This document shows positions 8,559-16,750 of a DNA stretch of 64,000 nt, in pieces. The notes below the pieces were generated by a model, which saw only the letters and a program-made list of their open reading frames with translations, was not told the origin of the DNA and ran no database searches. This DNA comes from Methylobacterium hispanicum. Lineage in GTDB: Bacteria; Pseudomonadota; Alphaproteobacteria; Rhizobiales; Beijerinckiaceae. The stretch is taken from assembly GCF_022179285.1 (NCBI RefSeq), contig NZ_BPQO01000025.1:1-64000 (forward strand), read 5' to 3'. How positions within the stretch are numbered: position 1 is the first letter of the stretch; every line of letters begins with the position of its first letter. A program made the translations under genes and the position numbers.

Positions 8559-8984
8559 ATGAATTTCCGGAGCACCCGCCACACCGACGAGCCTCAGGGG
8601 CAGGCGACGTTCGGCATGGCCAATCTGCGGTCTCAGAGAACGGGCCTGCCCTTCATCGTCTTCATCTCGCAGCGCGACGGCGCCCAGCACGACGTCCGCG
8701 TGAAGGTCTCGCCCAACCCGAAGGTGCGCAACGCCCAGATGGGATCCTACGCGCTCCGGCCCTACCGGTTCGTGGACGGGCATCGCCTGGGCCCGGGCGA
8801 GGAGCGGGCCCAGGAAGCCTGGGTCGAGAAGAACCTCGACGTCCTCGTCCGCTACTGGACCGGGGACATCGCGTACACCGAGGACGCGCTGGAACTGCTC
8901 GAAGCGATCTGGAACGCCCAGCGGCCAGGGCCGGACAGCGCACAGTCTCACGCACCTTGCGAGGATCAAGCATCAAGTGCTTGA
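8559..8984 (+). CDS. hypothetical protein
   Basis: This 141-residue protein has no signal peptide or membrane segment. Its start is preceded by GGAGG-like sequence (8550-8555), a good ribosome site. The N-terminal half looks like a small beta domain (GLPFIVFISQRDGAQHDVRVKV), and the second half holds a Trp-rich helical stretch (EAWVEKNLDVLVRYWTGDIAY). I do not recognise a named family. It follows the fzlA-like gene by 53 bases in the same direction and may be cotranscribed. Its last codons are part of a perfect 10-bp stem-loop (8963-8987), which probably ends the transcript. Confidence 0.6.
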   Translation: MNFRSTRHTDEPQGQATFGMANLRSQRTGLPFIVFISQRDGAQHDVRVKVSPNPKVRNAQMGSYALRPYRFVDGHRLGPGEERAQEAWVEKNLDVLVRYWTGDIAYTEDALELLEAIWNAQRPGPDSAQSHAPCEDQASSA

Positions 8985-8987
8985 TCC
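8963..8987 (+). terminator. 10-bp stem-loop overlapping the end of the preceding gene
   Basis: A perfect inverted repeat GGATCAAGCA / TGCTTGATCC with a 5-base loop covers the last codons and the stop codon of 8559-8984. There is no clear T-run after it, so termination is inferred from position only. Confidence 0.5.
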
Positions 8988-9030
8988 ACCCAGCAAACAT
9001 CCTCTCCTACCGCTTTAAGATGCCGCGCTT

Positions 9031-9058
9031 CCCCTCTCCCCGCGCGCGGGGAGAGGGG
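9031..9058. repeat. perfect C/G-rich palindrome of the dispersed family
   Basis: A perfect 28-base palindrome (14-base arm CCCCTCTCCCCGCG and its complement, no loop) sits between two convergent genes. It resembles the other C-rich palindromes at 24873, 32607, 35383, 38247, 41966 and 62931, and could act as a two-way transcription stop. Confidence 0.7.
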
Positions 9059-9097
9059 GGGACCCGTGCGCGCTGAGGCGATCGAACGGTAACCGTA

Positions 9098-10807
9098 TCA
9101 CGTCGCCTGAACCACCACCTCCACGAGGTTCGGTTTCCCTGAGCGGATCCCCGCCTCGATCGCGGGCGCGATGTCGCCGGCCCGCTCGATCCGCCGGGCC
9201 GGCACGCCCATCGAGGCGGCCAGGGACGGGAAGTCGATGCGCGGATCGACGAGGTCCATCGCGATGAAGCGGTTGGCCCGCACGGAGGCGTAGTGGGTCT
9301 GCGTTTTCATGAACCGCTTCAGGATGTTGTACTCGGCGTTGTTGATCACCACGAAGGTGACCGGCAGGCGCTCGTGCGCCGCCGTCCAGAGCGCCTGGGG
9401 CGAGTACATCGCGGCCCCGTCCCCGACCACGCAGACCACGGGCGCGCGGTCGAGGCCGAGCGAGAAGCCGACCGCGGCCGGCATGCCCCAGCCGAGCACG
9501 CCGCCGCGCATGGCCGCGTACTGGTGGGTGTTCGGGCTGTCGAGGAAGGTGCGCAGGTGGGTGAGCGTCGCGGGCGCCTCGTCCACGATCGCGACATCGT
9601 GACCGACCGCGCGCGCCACCTCGCGGGCCGCGACCAGCGGCGCGATCACCGGGTCGGCGAAGGCGGCATCCGCCGCCTCCGCGAGCCGGGCGCGCCGGGC
9701 CACCCGCGCCTCCGCCGCCCGCGCACGCAGCTTCGCGTAGGCCTCCGCCTGGGGCGCGAGGCGGGGCTCCAGCAGCGGCAGCAGCGCGTCGAGCGAGGCG
9801 CGGATGTCGCCGACCATCGAGAGCGTCGTGGTATAGGTGCGACCGAGGTCGCGCACGTCCGCCGAGAGCTGGAACACTTGCGTCGAGGCCGGCACCGCCG
9901 AGCCCTCGGTGTACAAGACCGTGATCAACGACTTGCCACCCAGCGCGAAGACTGCGTCGTAACCTCCCAGGATCTCTGCGATCTCCGTCGCCTTGGTCGG
10001 CAGGTTTCCGGCCCAGAGCGGGTGCGCCGTCGGGAAGGGGATGTGGGCCGGCCAGGACGAGCCGTAGACGGGAGCGCCGAGGCGGTCGGCCAGCGCCACC
10101 GCCTGGGACGAGGCGTCGCTCGAATCGATCTCGTCGCCCGCGATCAGCGCCAACCGGCCGGGCGGCACCGCCGCGAGGTGGTCGGCCAGGCGGTCGAGCG
10201 AGCCCGCCGTGGCGCAGCGGTCGATGGTCGAGACCGCGCCCGCGGGCGCCGCCGTCATCGCCTCCATCACGTCCATCGGCAGCGACAGGAAGACGGGGCC
10301 GGAGGGCGCGGCGTTGCAGTCGTGGAAGGCGCGCCGCAGCAGGATCGCGAGCTGGTCGGCGTTCGTCACCTCGCGCGCCCATTTCACCGCGGGCGTCGCG
10401 ATGGCGACGAGGTCCCCCGAGAGCAGCGGGTCGGTGATGGCGTGCCGCGAATCCTGCTGGCCCGCCGTCACCACCAGCGGCGTGCCCGAGACGTGCGAGT
10501 TGATCAGGTTGCCGAAGCCGTGCCCGAGCCCGCCCGCCGTGTGCAGGTTGAGGAAGGCCGGGCGCCGCGCGCCCTGCGCGTAGCCGTCCGCCATCGCGAC
10601 CGCGCTCGCCTCCTGCAGGGCCAGCACGTAGGCGATGTCCGGCGTCTCGGTGAGCGCGTCGATGAGGGGCAGCTCCGTGGTGCCCGGATTGCCGAAGATG
10701 TAGCGCACGCCCTCCGAGCGCAGCACCTCGAGGAGCAGCGCCGCCCCGCGCCGCGGGGCCACCGAATCCACCGTCGCGATCACGCCAGCCCGCTCCTCTC
10801 GCTCCAT
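9098..10807 (-). CDS. thiamine-diphosphate enzyme, benzoylformate decarboxylase-like
   Basis: This 569-residue TPP enzyme of the acetolactate synthase/benzoylformate decarboxylase superfamily would be expected to decarboxylate a 2-oxo acid in the cytosol. It shows GNPGTTELP with the TPP-activating Glu following in LALQEAS, the LHTAGGLGHGFGNL motif, and the TPP/Mg site CVVGDGAAMYS with the Asn of NNAEYN. By recollected alignment with Pseudomonas benzoylformate decarboxylase, His70 is kept but Ser26 is replaced by Thr, and His281 falls in a Val/Leu stretch (ITVLYTEGS). The substrate may therefore differ. It is 37 bases behind a LysR gene in the same direction. Confidence 0.8.
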   Translation of the reverse strand: MEREERAGVIATVDSVAPRRGAALLLEVLRSEGVRYIFGNPGTTELPLIDALTETPDIAYVLALQEASAVAMADGYAQGARRPAFLNLHTAGGLGHGFGNLINSHVSGTPLVVTAGQQDSRHAITDPLLSGDLVAIATPAVKWAREVTNADQLAILLRRAFHDCNAAPSGPVFLSLPMDVMEAMTAAPAGAVSTIDRCATAGSLDRLADHLAAVPPGRLALIAGDEIDSSDASSQAVALADRLGAPVYGSSWPAHIPFPTAHPLWAGNLPTKATEIAEILGGYDAVFALGGKSLITVLYTEGSAVPASTQVFQLSADVRDLGRTYTTTLSMVGDIRASLDALLPLLEPRLAPQAEAYAKLRARAAEARVARRARLAEAADAAFADPVIAPLVAAREVARAVGHDVAIVDEAPATLTHLRTFLDSPNTHQYAAMRGGVLGWGMPAAVGFSLGLDRAPVVCVVGDGAAMYSPQALWTAAHERLPVTFVVINNAEYNILKRFMKTQTHYASVRANRFIAMDLVDPRIDFPSLAASMGVPARRIERAGDIAPAIEAGIRSGKPNLVEVVVQAT

Positions 10808-10844
10808 CCGAAAGGCGAGAGGCTACGCCAAGCCGCCCCCCGCG

Positions 10845-11729
10845 TCAGGCCCGCAGATGCGCCACGAAGGCCTGCGCGAAGGCCGGAAGCGCCGCAAGGT
10901 CGCGCAGGCACAAGGTGAGGTCGCGGCTGGCCCAGGGATCGGTCAGCGGCACCACGGCGATGTCGAGCCCGCGGGCGGCGCGGCGCGCCGTGCTCTCCGG
11001 CACGATGCCGAGCCCCACCCGGGCGTCGGCCAGCCGGCAGACCGCATCGAAGCCCCGCAACTGGACCCGCAGCCGCATCGGGCGTCCGATCCGCGCCGCG
11101 CGCTCGGCGAGGAAGCGCGTGATGGCGCTCGCCCGGTCGAGACCGACGAGATCGTGCTCCAGCACCTGCGCGAAGGACACGGCCTCCCGCCCCGCCAGCG
11201 GGTGGCCGCTCGCCGCCGCCACCACGAAGCGGTCCTGCCGGAACGGGAAGGTCTGCAGCGCAGCCGTGTCGACCGTGCCGGAGAGGATGCCGAGATCGGC
11301 CGCGCCCTCGGCCACCAGCCCGACGATCTCGTCCGAGGTGTGCTCGTCGATGTCGACGCTGACGCCGGGATGCGCCGCCAGATAGGCCGAGAGGGCCTCC
11401 GGCAGGAACTCGGTCAGCGCGTTGGTGTTCGCCACCACCCGAATCTGCCCGACCGTGCCGCCGGAGAAGGCCGAGAGCTCGGTCTGCATCCGCTCGACCG
11501 CCGCCAGGATCGTACGGGCGTGGGCGAGAAGCGCCCGCCCCGCCGGCGTCGGGCTGGCGCCGAGGCGGCTGCGGGTGAGGAGGGCGGCGCCGAGGCTCTC
11601 CTCCAACCCGCGGATCCGTGTCGAGGCGGCGGCGAGTGCGAGATGCGCCCGCGCCGCCCCGTGCGTGATCGAGCCGGCCTCGACCACGTGGCGGAACAGC
11701 GAGAGATCGACGAGGTCGAAGCGCATCAT
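10845..11729 (-). CDS. LysR family transcriptional regulator
   Basis: This 294-residue regulator has the standard LysR length. The winged helix-turn-helix is at the N-terminus (LFRHVVEAGSITHGAARAHLALAA, then STRIRGLEESLGAALLTRSR), followed by the two-lobed effector domain starting near residue 93 (GQIRVVANTNAL). The HTH lacks the most common Ser/Leu spacing but the layout is clear. It is read in the same direction as the TPP decarboxylase and diverges from the permease at 11899. The usual LysR arrangement suggests it controls the permease promoter and perhaps its own operon, with an organic acid such as an aryl 2-oxo acid as effector. Effector identity is inference. Confidence 0.9.
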   Translation of the reverse strand: MMRFDLVDLSLFRHVVEAGSITHGAARAHLALAAASTRIRGLEESLGAALLTRSRLGASPTPAGRALLAHARTILAAVERMQTELSAFSGGTVGQIRVVANTNALTEFLPEALSAYLAAHPGVSVDIDEHTSDEIVGLVAEGAADLGILSGTVDTAALQTFPFRQDRFVVAAASGHPLAGREAVSFAQVLEHDLVGLDRASAITRFLAERAARIGRPMRLRVQLRGFDAVCRLADARVGLGIVPESTARRAARGLDIAVVPLTDPWASRDLTLCLRDLAALPAFAQAFVAHLRA

Positions 11730-11803
11730 CGTGGCTCCAGCATCCGTGAGGGGCGAAGCGCGTCGCTCTCCCTCCTCACTCTGCGGGGGATTTCCGAGCC
11801 CTT

Positions 11804-11878
11804 GCCTTCGCCTTCCACGAAGGCTCCGTCAACGAGTCCCGAATTGCGAACGGTTCCAGACCGGCAGAATGCTGCCGG
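11804..11878. promoter_or_regulatory. two short inverted repeats in the LysR/permease divergent spacer
   Basis: GCCTTCG-N7-CGAAGGC (11804-11824) and CCGGCAG-N4-CTGCCGG (11861-11878) are perfect 7-bp dyads in the 169-base spacer between the divergent LysR gene and the permease. Such dyads are plausible LysR sites; the second, 20 bases before the permease ATG, could alternatively be an mRNA hairpin. A partial C-rich repeat arm (11766-11791) is also present. Confidence 0.35.
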
Positions 11879-11898
11879 CCTCGAACGGGGGTTCATCC

Positions 11899-13200
11899 AT
11901 GCACGGAGAGGCGGCCATCTGGGCGACCGGCGCCCTGCTCGTGCTCTGCATGGGCCTGTGGGCGACCGCGCTGATCCCCGAGATCGTCACGGTCCTCGTC
12001 TTCTTCGCGCTGGCGATGCTCCTGAAGCTCGGGGCGCCCGCCACCGTGTTCTCGGGGTTTGCGGCCTCCGCCTTCTGGCTGGTGCTCGCCGGCATGGTGG
12101 TGGGGCAGGCGATGACCCGCACCGGGCTCGGGGCGCGCCTGGCGCAGGGGCTCTCCGGCCGGCTCGGCGGCTCCTACCCGCGCTTCATCGGCGGACTCGT
12201 CGCCTTCAGCGTCGCCCTCGCCTTCGTGATGCCCTCCAATCTCGGGCGCATCGCCCTGATGATCCCGGTGACGCTGGCGCTGTGCGACCGGTTCGGCCTC
12301 GGCCCCGGGCGGCCGGGACGGGCCGCCGCCGTGCTGGCCGTGGGCGTGGCGACGCCCAACCTCTCGGCCGCGATCCTGCCCGCCAACGTGCCGAACCTCG
12401 TCATGGCGGGCGCCGCCGAGAGCCTGCTCGGGCTGCATCTCTCCTACCTGCCCTATCTCTGGCTGCACGGCCCGGTCCTGGCGGTCGCGAAGGGCGGCCT
12501 CCTGACGCTCCTCGTCGTGCGCCTCTTCCCCGACCGGCTGGAGCCCCGGCGCGACGGCGCCGCCGCCACGGCCCCGCTCTCGGGCGCGGAACGGCGGCTC
12601 GCCGCACTCCTCGTCGCGACCCTGGCGCTCTGGGCGACCGACAGCCTGCACGGCATCGCCCCGGCCTGGATCGGGCTCGCGGCCGCCGCGCTCTGCATCA
12701 TGCCGCGCGTGGGCGTGATCCCGGCCGACGCCTTCGGGCAGGTCTCGCTGCGCACCTGCTTCTACATCGCGGCCCTGCTCGGCCTCGTGGCGCTCGTCAA
12801 CGAGACCGGGCTCGGCGCCCGCCTCGGCCACGCCCTGCTCGCCGTCGCCCCCCTGGAGCCGGGCGCCGACGCCCAGAACTACGCCGTGCTCACCGGCATC
12901 GCCACCGCGCTGACGCTCCTCGTCACCGCCAACGGCGCGCCCGCGCTCTACACGGCCCTCGCCGGCGAGATGGCGACGGGAAGCGGGCTGCCCGCGTTGA
13001 CCGTGGTGATGATTCAGGTCGTGGGCTACAGTACCGTGTTCTTCCCCTACCAAGCGCCGCCGATCGTGTTCGCGCGCGAGCTGGGCGGCGTGTCCCTGCG
13101 GGACGCCACCCGCCTCACCGTCGCCTTCGGCACCGCATCACTCGTTGTTGCAGCGCCGTTGAACTACCTCTGGTGGCGCGCGCTCGGGTGGCTGCCATGA
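11899..13200 (+). CDS. SLC13/DASS-type anion permease
   Basis: The frame is open from 11422, but ATG 11899 is preceded by a GGGGG-type ribosome site and begins the hydrophobic protein MHGEAAIWATGALLV. The 433-residue product has about 11-12 membrane segments in two similar halves. VMPSNLGRIALMIP and ATPNLSAAILPANVPNLVMAG are typical of the ion-transporter superfamily that includes SLC13 (DASS) carboxylate carriers and ArsB/NhaD. It is divergent from the LysR regulator and probably imports the substrate of the linked TPP decarboxylase, for example a mono- or dicarboxylate. Substrate is inference. Confidence 0.75.
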   Translation: MHGEAAIWATGALLVLCMGLWATALIPEIVTVLVFFALAMLLKLGAPATVFSGFAASAFWLVLAGMVVGQAMTRTGLGARLAQGLSGRLGGSYPRFIGGLVAFSVALAFVMPSNLGRIALMIPVTLALCDRFGLGPGRPGRAAAVLAVGVATPNLSAAILPANVPNLVMAGAAESLLGLHLSYLPYLWLHGPVLAVAKGGLLTLLVVRLFPDRLEPRRDGAAATAPLSGAERRLAALLVATLALWATDSLHGIAPAWIGLAAAALCIMPRVGVIPADAFGQVSLRTCFYIAALLGLVALVNETGLGARLGHALLAVAPLEPGADAQNYAVLTGIATALTLLVTANGAPALYTALAGEMATGSGLPALTVVMIQVVGYSTVFFPYQAPPIVFARELGGVSLRDATRLTVAFGTASLVVAAPLNYLWWRALGWLP

Positions 13201-13354
13201 GGCGGGCGCAGGGGCGAGTACGAAGAAATCGTATTCAGAATCATAAGCGTGACAGATCCGCCGGATCGTTCATGCCGCATTGCGGCTTGCCCCTCGGCGG
13301 CCTAGCCCTACCAGTTTAGAGACGCTTCAGTTCGCAACTGCGAGGCCCGACACG

Positions 13355-13756
13355 ATGGCACCCACCGCCCGGCCGACCACGGCCCAACCCCTCTCGCCGC
13401 ACCTCCAGATCTACCGCGTGACCTGGACGATGGCGATGTCGGTGGCCCACCGCATCACCGGCACCGCCCTCTACGGCGGCACGGCGCTGGTCGCGATCTG
13501 GCTGGTGGCCCTCGCCTCCGGCCCGGCGGCCTACGGCTGGGTGGCGTGGTTCTTCGGCTCGTGGATCGGGCGGATCGTGCTGTTCGGCTACACCTGGATC
13601 CTGATGCACCACATGCTGGGGGGCCTGCGCCACTTCGTCTGGGATTTCGGCGTCGGCCTCGACCGCACCACCCGCATGAACCTGTCGCGCTTCACGCTGA
13701 TCGGCTCGGTGGCCCTCACTCTCGTGATCTGGGCCGCCGCCCTGACGCTGCGCTGA
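13355..13756 (+). CDS. sdhC: succinate dehydrogenase cytochrome b556 subunit
   Basis: SdhC is one of two membrane anchors of complex II (succinate:ubiquinone reductase). The chosen ATG gives 133 residues beginning MAPTARPTTAQPLSPHLQIYR; the frame is open from 13280 but upstream residues do not fit the family. SPHLQIYRVTWTMAMSVAHRITG is the family signature region (residues 13-35), and HHMLGGLRHFVWD carries the haem-ligand and quinone-site histidines. Three membrane segments are visible. First gene of sdhC-sdhD-sdhA-(toxin-antitoxin)-sdhB; 11 bases separate it from sdhD. The 150-base upstream spacer has an AT-rich patch (13225-13255) where the operon promoter probably lies. Confidence 0.95.
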   Translation: MAPTARPTTAQPLSPHLQIYRVTWTMAMSVAHRITGTALYGGTALVAIWLVALASGPAAYGWVAWFFGSWIGRIVLFGYTWILMHHMLGGLRHFVWDFGVGLDRTTRMNLSRFTLIGSVALTLVIWAAALTLR

Positions 13757-13767
13757 CGGAGGCAGAG

Positions 13768-14181
13768 ATGGCCGACAACCGCCAGGACACGAACGTCTCT
13801 ATCCGCACCCCGCGCGCCCGCGTGCGCGGCCTCGGCGCCTCCGGGCACGGGGCCGACCACTGGTGGTTCCAGCGCCTCACCGCCGCCGCCAACCCTCCGC
13901 TGATCATCGGTTTCGTGATCATCGTGGCGATGATGGCCGGCCGCCCCTACCCGGAGGCGGTGGCGCTGATCGGGCACCCGCTCGTGGCGATCGTCCTGAT
14001 CCTCACCGTCCTCTCGGTCACGCTGCACATGCGCGTCGGCATGCAGGTGATCATCGAGGACTACGTCCACGACAAGGCGCTGCGCGTCACCGCTCTGTTC
14101 GCCAACACCATCTACACGGTCGTCGTCGCCGTGGCCTGCTTCTACGCGATCCTGCGCGTGGGGCTGGGCCGCCTCGTCTGA
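13768..14181 (+). CDS. sdhD: succinate dehydrogenase membrane anchor subunit
   Basis: SdhD is the second hydrophobic anchor of complex II. The ATG at 13768 follows an AGGCAGAG ribosome site and gives 137 residues. The N-terminus (RVRGLGASGHGADHWWFQRLTA) is typical of alphaproteobacterial SdhD. Three membrane segments follow; LHMRVGMQVIIEDYVHDKALR holds the haem-ligand His and the Asp-Tyr quinone-site pair. The frame is open further upstream (13546), but that part is a shadow of sdhC. Spacing to sdhA is 22 bases with GGAGCTC as ribosome site. Confidence 0.95.
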   Translation: MADNRQDTNVSIRTPRARVRGLGASGHGADHWWFQRLTAAANPPLIIGFVIIVAMMAGRPYPEAVALIGHPLVAIVLILTVLSVTLHMRVGMQVIIEDYVHDKALRVTALFANTIYTVVVAVACFYAILRVGLGRLV

Positions 14182-14203
14182 CCCGAACGACAGGAGCTCT
14201 TCC

Positions 14204-16021
14204 ATGGCCGCCAACGGCACCAACGGGTCGCAGCCCGCCTACACCATCAACGACCACAGCTTCGACGTCGTCGTCGTCGGGGCCGGCGGCGCGGGGCTTC
14301 GCGCCACCGTCGGCTGCAGCCAAGCCGGCCTGCGCACCGCCTGCATCTCCAAGGTCTTCCCGACCCGCTCGCACACCGTGGCGGCGCAGGGCGGCATCTC
14401 GGCCTCGCTCGGCAACATGGGCCCGGACGACTGGCGCTGGCACATGTACGACACCGTGAAGGGGTCGGACTGGCTCGGCGACCAGGACGCGATCGAGTAC
14501 CTCGTGCGCAACGCCCCGGCGGCGGTGTACGAGCTCGAGCATTGGGGCGTGCCGTTCTCGCGGACCGAGGAAGGCAAGATCTACCAGCGGCCCTTCGGCG
14601 GCATGACCACCGATTACGGCAAGGGCACCGCCCAGCGCACCTGCGCGGCGGCCGACCGCACCGGCCACGCCATGCTGCACACCCTCTACGGGCAGGCGGT
14701 GAAGAACCAGACCAACTTCTTCATCGAGTACTTCGCCCTCGACCTGATGATGGACGAGGACGGCCGCTGCCGCGGCGTCATCGCGATGGATCAGGCCACC
14801 GGCGAGATCCACCGCTTCCGCGCCGCGATGACCATCCTGGCGACCGGCGGCTACGGCCGCGCCTACTTCTCGGCGACCTCGGCCCATACCTGCACGGGCG
14901 ACGGCGGCGGCATGGTACTGCGCGCCGGCCTGCCGCTGCAGGACATGGAATTCGTGCAGTTCCACCCGACCGGCATCTACGGCGCGGGCTGCCTCATCAC
15001 GGAGGGCGCGCGCGGCGAGGGCGGCTACCTGACGAACTCCGAGGGCGAGCGCTTCATGGAGCGCTACGCGCCGTCCGCCAAGGACCTCGCCTCGCGCGAC
15101 GTGGTCTCGCGCTCGATGACCATGGAGATCCGGGCCGGCCGCGGCGTCGGCAAGGGCGGGGATCACATCTTCCTCCACCTCGACCACCTCGACCCGAAGA
15201 TCCTGCACGAGCGCCTGCCGGGCATCTCGGAGAGCGCCAAGATCTTCGCGGGCGTGGACGTGACGAAGGAGCCGATCCCGGTCCTGCCGACCGTGCACTA
15301 CAACATGGGCGGCATCCCGACGAACTATCACGGCGAGGTGCTGACCCTTAAGAACGGCGACCCGGACACCGTCGTGCCGGGCCTGATGGCGATCGGCGAG
15401 GCGGCCTGCGTCTCGGTGCACGGCGCCAACCGCCTCGGCTCGAACTCGCTGATCGACCTCGTGGTGTTCGGCCGCGCGGCTGGCCTGCGCTGCGCCGACA
15501 TCGTCGAGGCCAACGGCCGGATCCCGGACGCGCCGAAGGAGGCGACCGACAAGGCGCTCAGCCGGCTCGACCGCTTCCGCTACGCCGACGGCGCGACGCC
15601 CACCGCGGAGCTGCGCCTGGAGATGCAGAAGACGATGCAGAACAACTGCGCGGTCTTCCGCACCGGCGAGGTGCTGGAGGAGGGGCGCGGCCTGATCAAC
15701 AAGGTCTGGCACGCGGCCGCCGACGTGAAGATCACCGATCGCTCGCTCGTCTGGAACACCGACCTCCTCGAGACCCTGGAGTTCGACAACCTGATCGGCC
15801 AGGCGGTGGTGACGATGGAATCGGCCGCCAACCGCAAGGAATCGCGCGGGGCGCATGCCCGCGAGGATTTCCCGGACCGCGACGACAAGGAGTGGATGAA
15901 GCACACCCTCTCCTGGCTCGACGAGAGCGCGCACCGGACCACGATCGATTACCGCCCGGTCCACACCTACACGATGTCGAACGAGATCCAGTACATCGAG
16001 CCGAAGGCGCGCGTGTATTGA
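14204..16021 (+). CDS. sdhA: succinate dehydrogenase flavoprotein subunit
   Basis: SdhA oxidises succinate to fumarate with covalently bound FAD and passes electrons to SdhB. The 605-residue length is normal. The Rossmann motif VVVGAGGAGLRA is near residue 27, the FAD-attachment motif SHTVAAQGGI near residue 59, and the substrate-site motif HPTGIYGAGCLITEGARGEGG near residue 255. The C-terminus YRPVHTYTMSNEIQYIEPKARVY is complete, so the downstream toxin-antitoxin pair has not truncated the gene. A strong inverted repeat follows 11 bases after the stop. Confidence 0.98.
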   Translation: MAANGTNGSQPAYTINDHSFDVVVVGAGGAGLRATVGCSQAGLRTACISKVFPTRSHTVAAQGGISASLGNMGPDDWRWHMYDTVKGSDWLGDQDAIEYLVRNAPAAVYELEHWGVPFSRTEEGKIYQRPFGGMTTDYGKGTAQRTCAAADRTGHAMLHTLYGQAVKNQTNFFIEYFALDLMMDEDGRCRGVIAMDQATGEIHRFRAAMTILATGGYGRAYFSATSAHTCTGDGGGMVLRAGLPLQDMEFVQFHPTGIYGAGCLITEGARGEGGYLTNSEGERFMERYAPSAKDLASRDVVSRSMTMEIRAGRGVGKGGDHIFLHLDHLDPKILHERLPGISESAKIFAGVDVTKEPIPVLPTVHYNMGGIPTNYHGEVLTLKNGDPDTVVPGLMAIGEAACVSVHGANRLGSNSLIDLVVFGRAAGLRCADIVEANGRIPDAPKEATDKALSRLDRFRYADGATPTAELRLEMQKTMQNNCAVFRTGEVLEEGRGLINKVWHAAADVKITDRSLVWNTDLLETLEFDNLIGQAVVTMESAANRKESRGAHAREDFPDRDDKEWMKHTLSWLDESAHRTTIDYRPVHTYTMSNEIQYIEPKARVY

Positions 16022-16032
16022 TTTTTATGACC

Positions 16033-16066
16033 GCGTCGCGCGAATCGTTCCTGGTTCGCGCGACGC
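16033..16066. repeat. perfect 12-bp inverted repeat behind sdhA
   Basis: GCGTCGCGCGAA (16033-16044) and its exact complement (16055-16066) flank a 10-base loop between sdhA and the antitoxin gene. The stem is very stable but has no T-run on either strand. It could be a processing or termination structure, an operator for the toxin-antitoxin pair, or a mark of the insertion. Confidence 0.6.
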
Positions 16067-16110
16067 ACCCGTAGCGCTTCCGCCCACGTGCCGCGTCGAG
16101 GAGGTCTGTC

Positions 16111-16356
16111 ATGATGCATACCTTCCAGAGCTTCCCCCGGATCTCGGTCGACCCCGCCGTCATGGGGGGCAAGCCCTGCATTCGCGGCATGCGCGTGACC
16201 GTGAGTATGATCCTCGGCGAGTTGGGCGGCGGAACGACGGTCGACGAACTGCTCGCCGGGTACCCGTATCTGGAGCGTGAGGACATTCTCGAAGCGCTCC
16301 GCTTCGGAGCCTCGCTGGCGAGTTTCCGCGATGTCGCGCTGGCTGCGGCAGAATGA
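16111..16356 (+). CDS. DUF433 family antitoxin
   Basis: This 81-residue protein matches the DUF433 pattern: RISVDPAVMGGKPCIRGMRVTVSMILGELGGGTTVDELLAGYPYLEREDILEAL (about residues 10-64), a small helix-turn-helix fold found as the partner of PIN-like DUF5615 proteins. In such pairs it is taken to neutralise the nuclease toxin and repress the promoter. A GAGGAGG ribosome site precedes the ATG. It overlaps the toxin start by four bases (ATGA), as is typical of VapBC-like modules. The odd feature is its place: inside sdhCDAB, between sdhA and sdhB. Confidence 0.88.
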   Translation: MMHTFQSFPRISVDPAVMGGKPCIRGMRVTVSMILGELGGGTTVDELLAGYPYLEREDILEALRFGASLASFRDVALAAAE

Positions 16357-16727
16357 AACTCGTCGTTGACATGAACCTGTCGGTCGCCTGGATCGCCGGC
16401 TTGCACGGGAAGGGGGTCGATGCCGTCCATTGGAGTGCGCTCGGCCCACAGGATGCTGCCGATGACGCGATCATGGCGTGGGCGCGCGCGAACGACGCGG
16501 TCGTGCTCACCCGCGATCTCGATTTCGGCGCGGCGTTGACGCGGCAGGCGCTGATCGCGCCAAGCGTCATCCAGATCCGCTGCGGTCGGGTGGAGATGGA
16601 ACGCCACCTGCCCCTGGTAGTGCGCGTGATCACCGAACATCAGGCCCCGCTCGGCACGGGCGCCATCGTTACGATCGAGGACGACCGCGTGCGGGTTCGC
16701 GTCCTCGCCTCCGACACGTCTCTCTGA
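16353..16727 (+). CDS. DUF5615 PIN-like toxin
   Basis: This 124-residue protein matches the DUF5615 (Mut7-C/PIN-like) family. MKLVVDMNLSVAWIAGL carries the first acidic residue (Asp6), DAADDAIMAWARANDAVVLTRDLDFG (about residues 35-60) carries the following acidic cluster expected of a PIN active site. The likely activity is RNA cleavage controlled by the adjacent DUF433 protein; activity is inferred from the family. Only 23 bases lie between its stop and sdhB, so sdhB translation probably depends on a transcript running through the pair or on an internal promoter that I cannot place. Confidence 0.85.
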   Translation: MKLVVDMNLSVAWIAGLHGKGVDAVHWSALGPQDAADDAIMAWARANDAVVLTRDLDFGAALTRQALIAPSVIQIRCGRVEMERHLPLVVRVITEHQAPLGTGAIVTIEDDRVRVRVLASDTSL

Positions 16728-16750
16728 CCGTCTTCGCTGAAAGCAGAATT

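Noticed and set aside
13225..13345. Irr/iron-control box before sdhC
   Set aside because: AT-rich patches (TATTCAGAATCATA, TTTAGAGACGCTTCAG) resemble half-sites only weakly; not enough to call.
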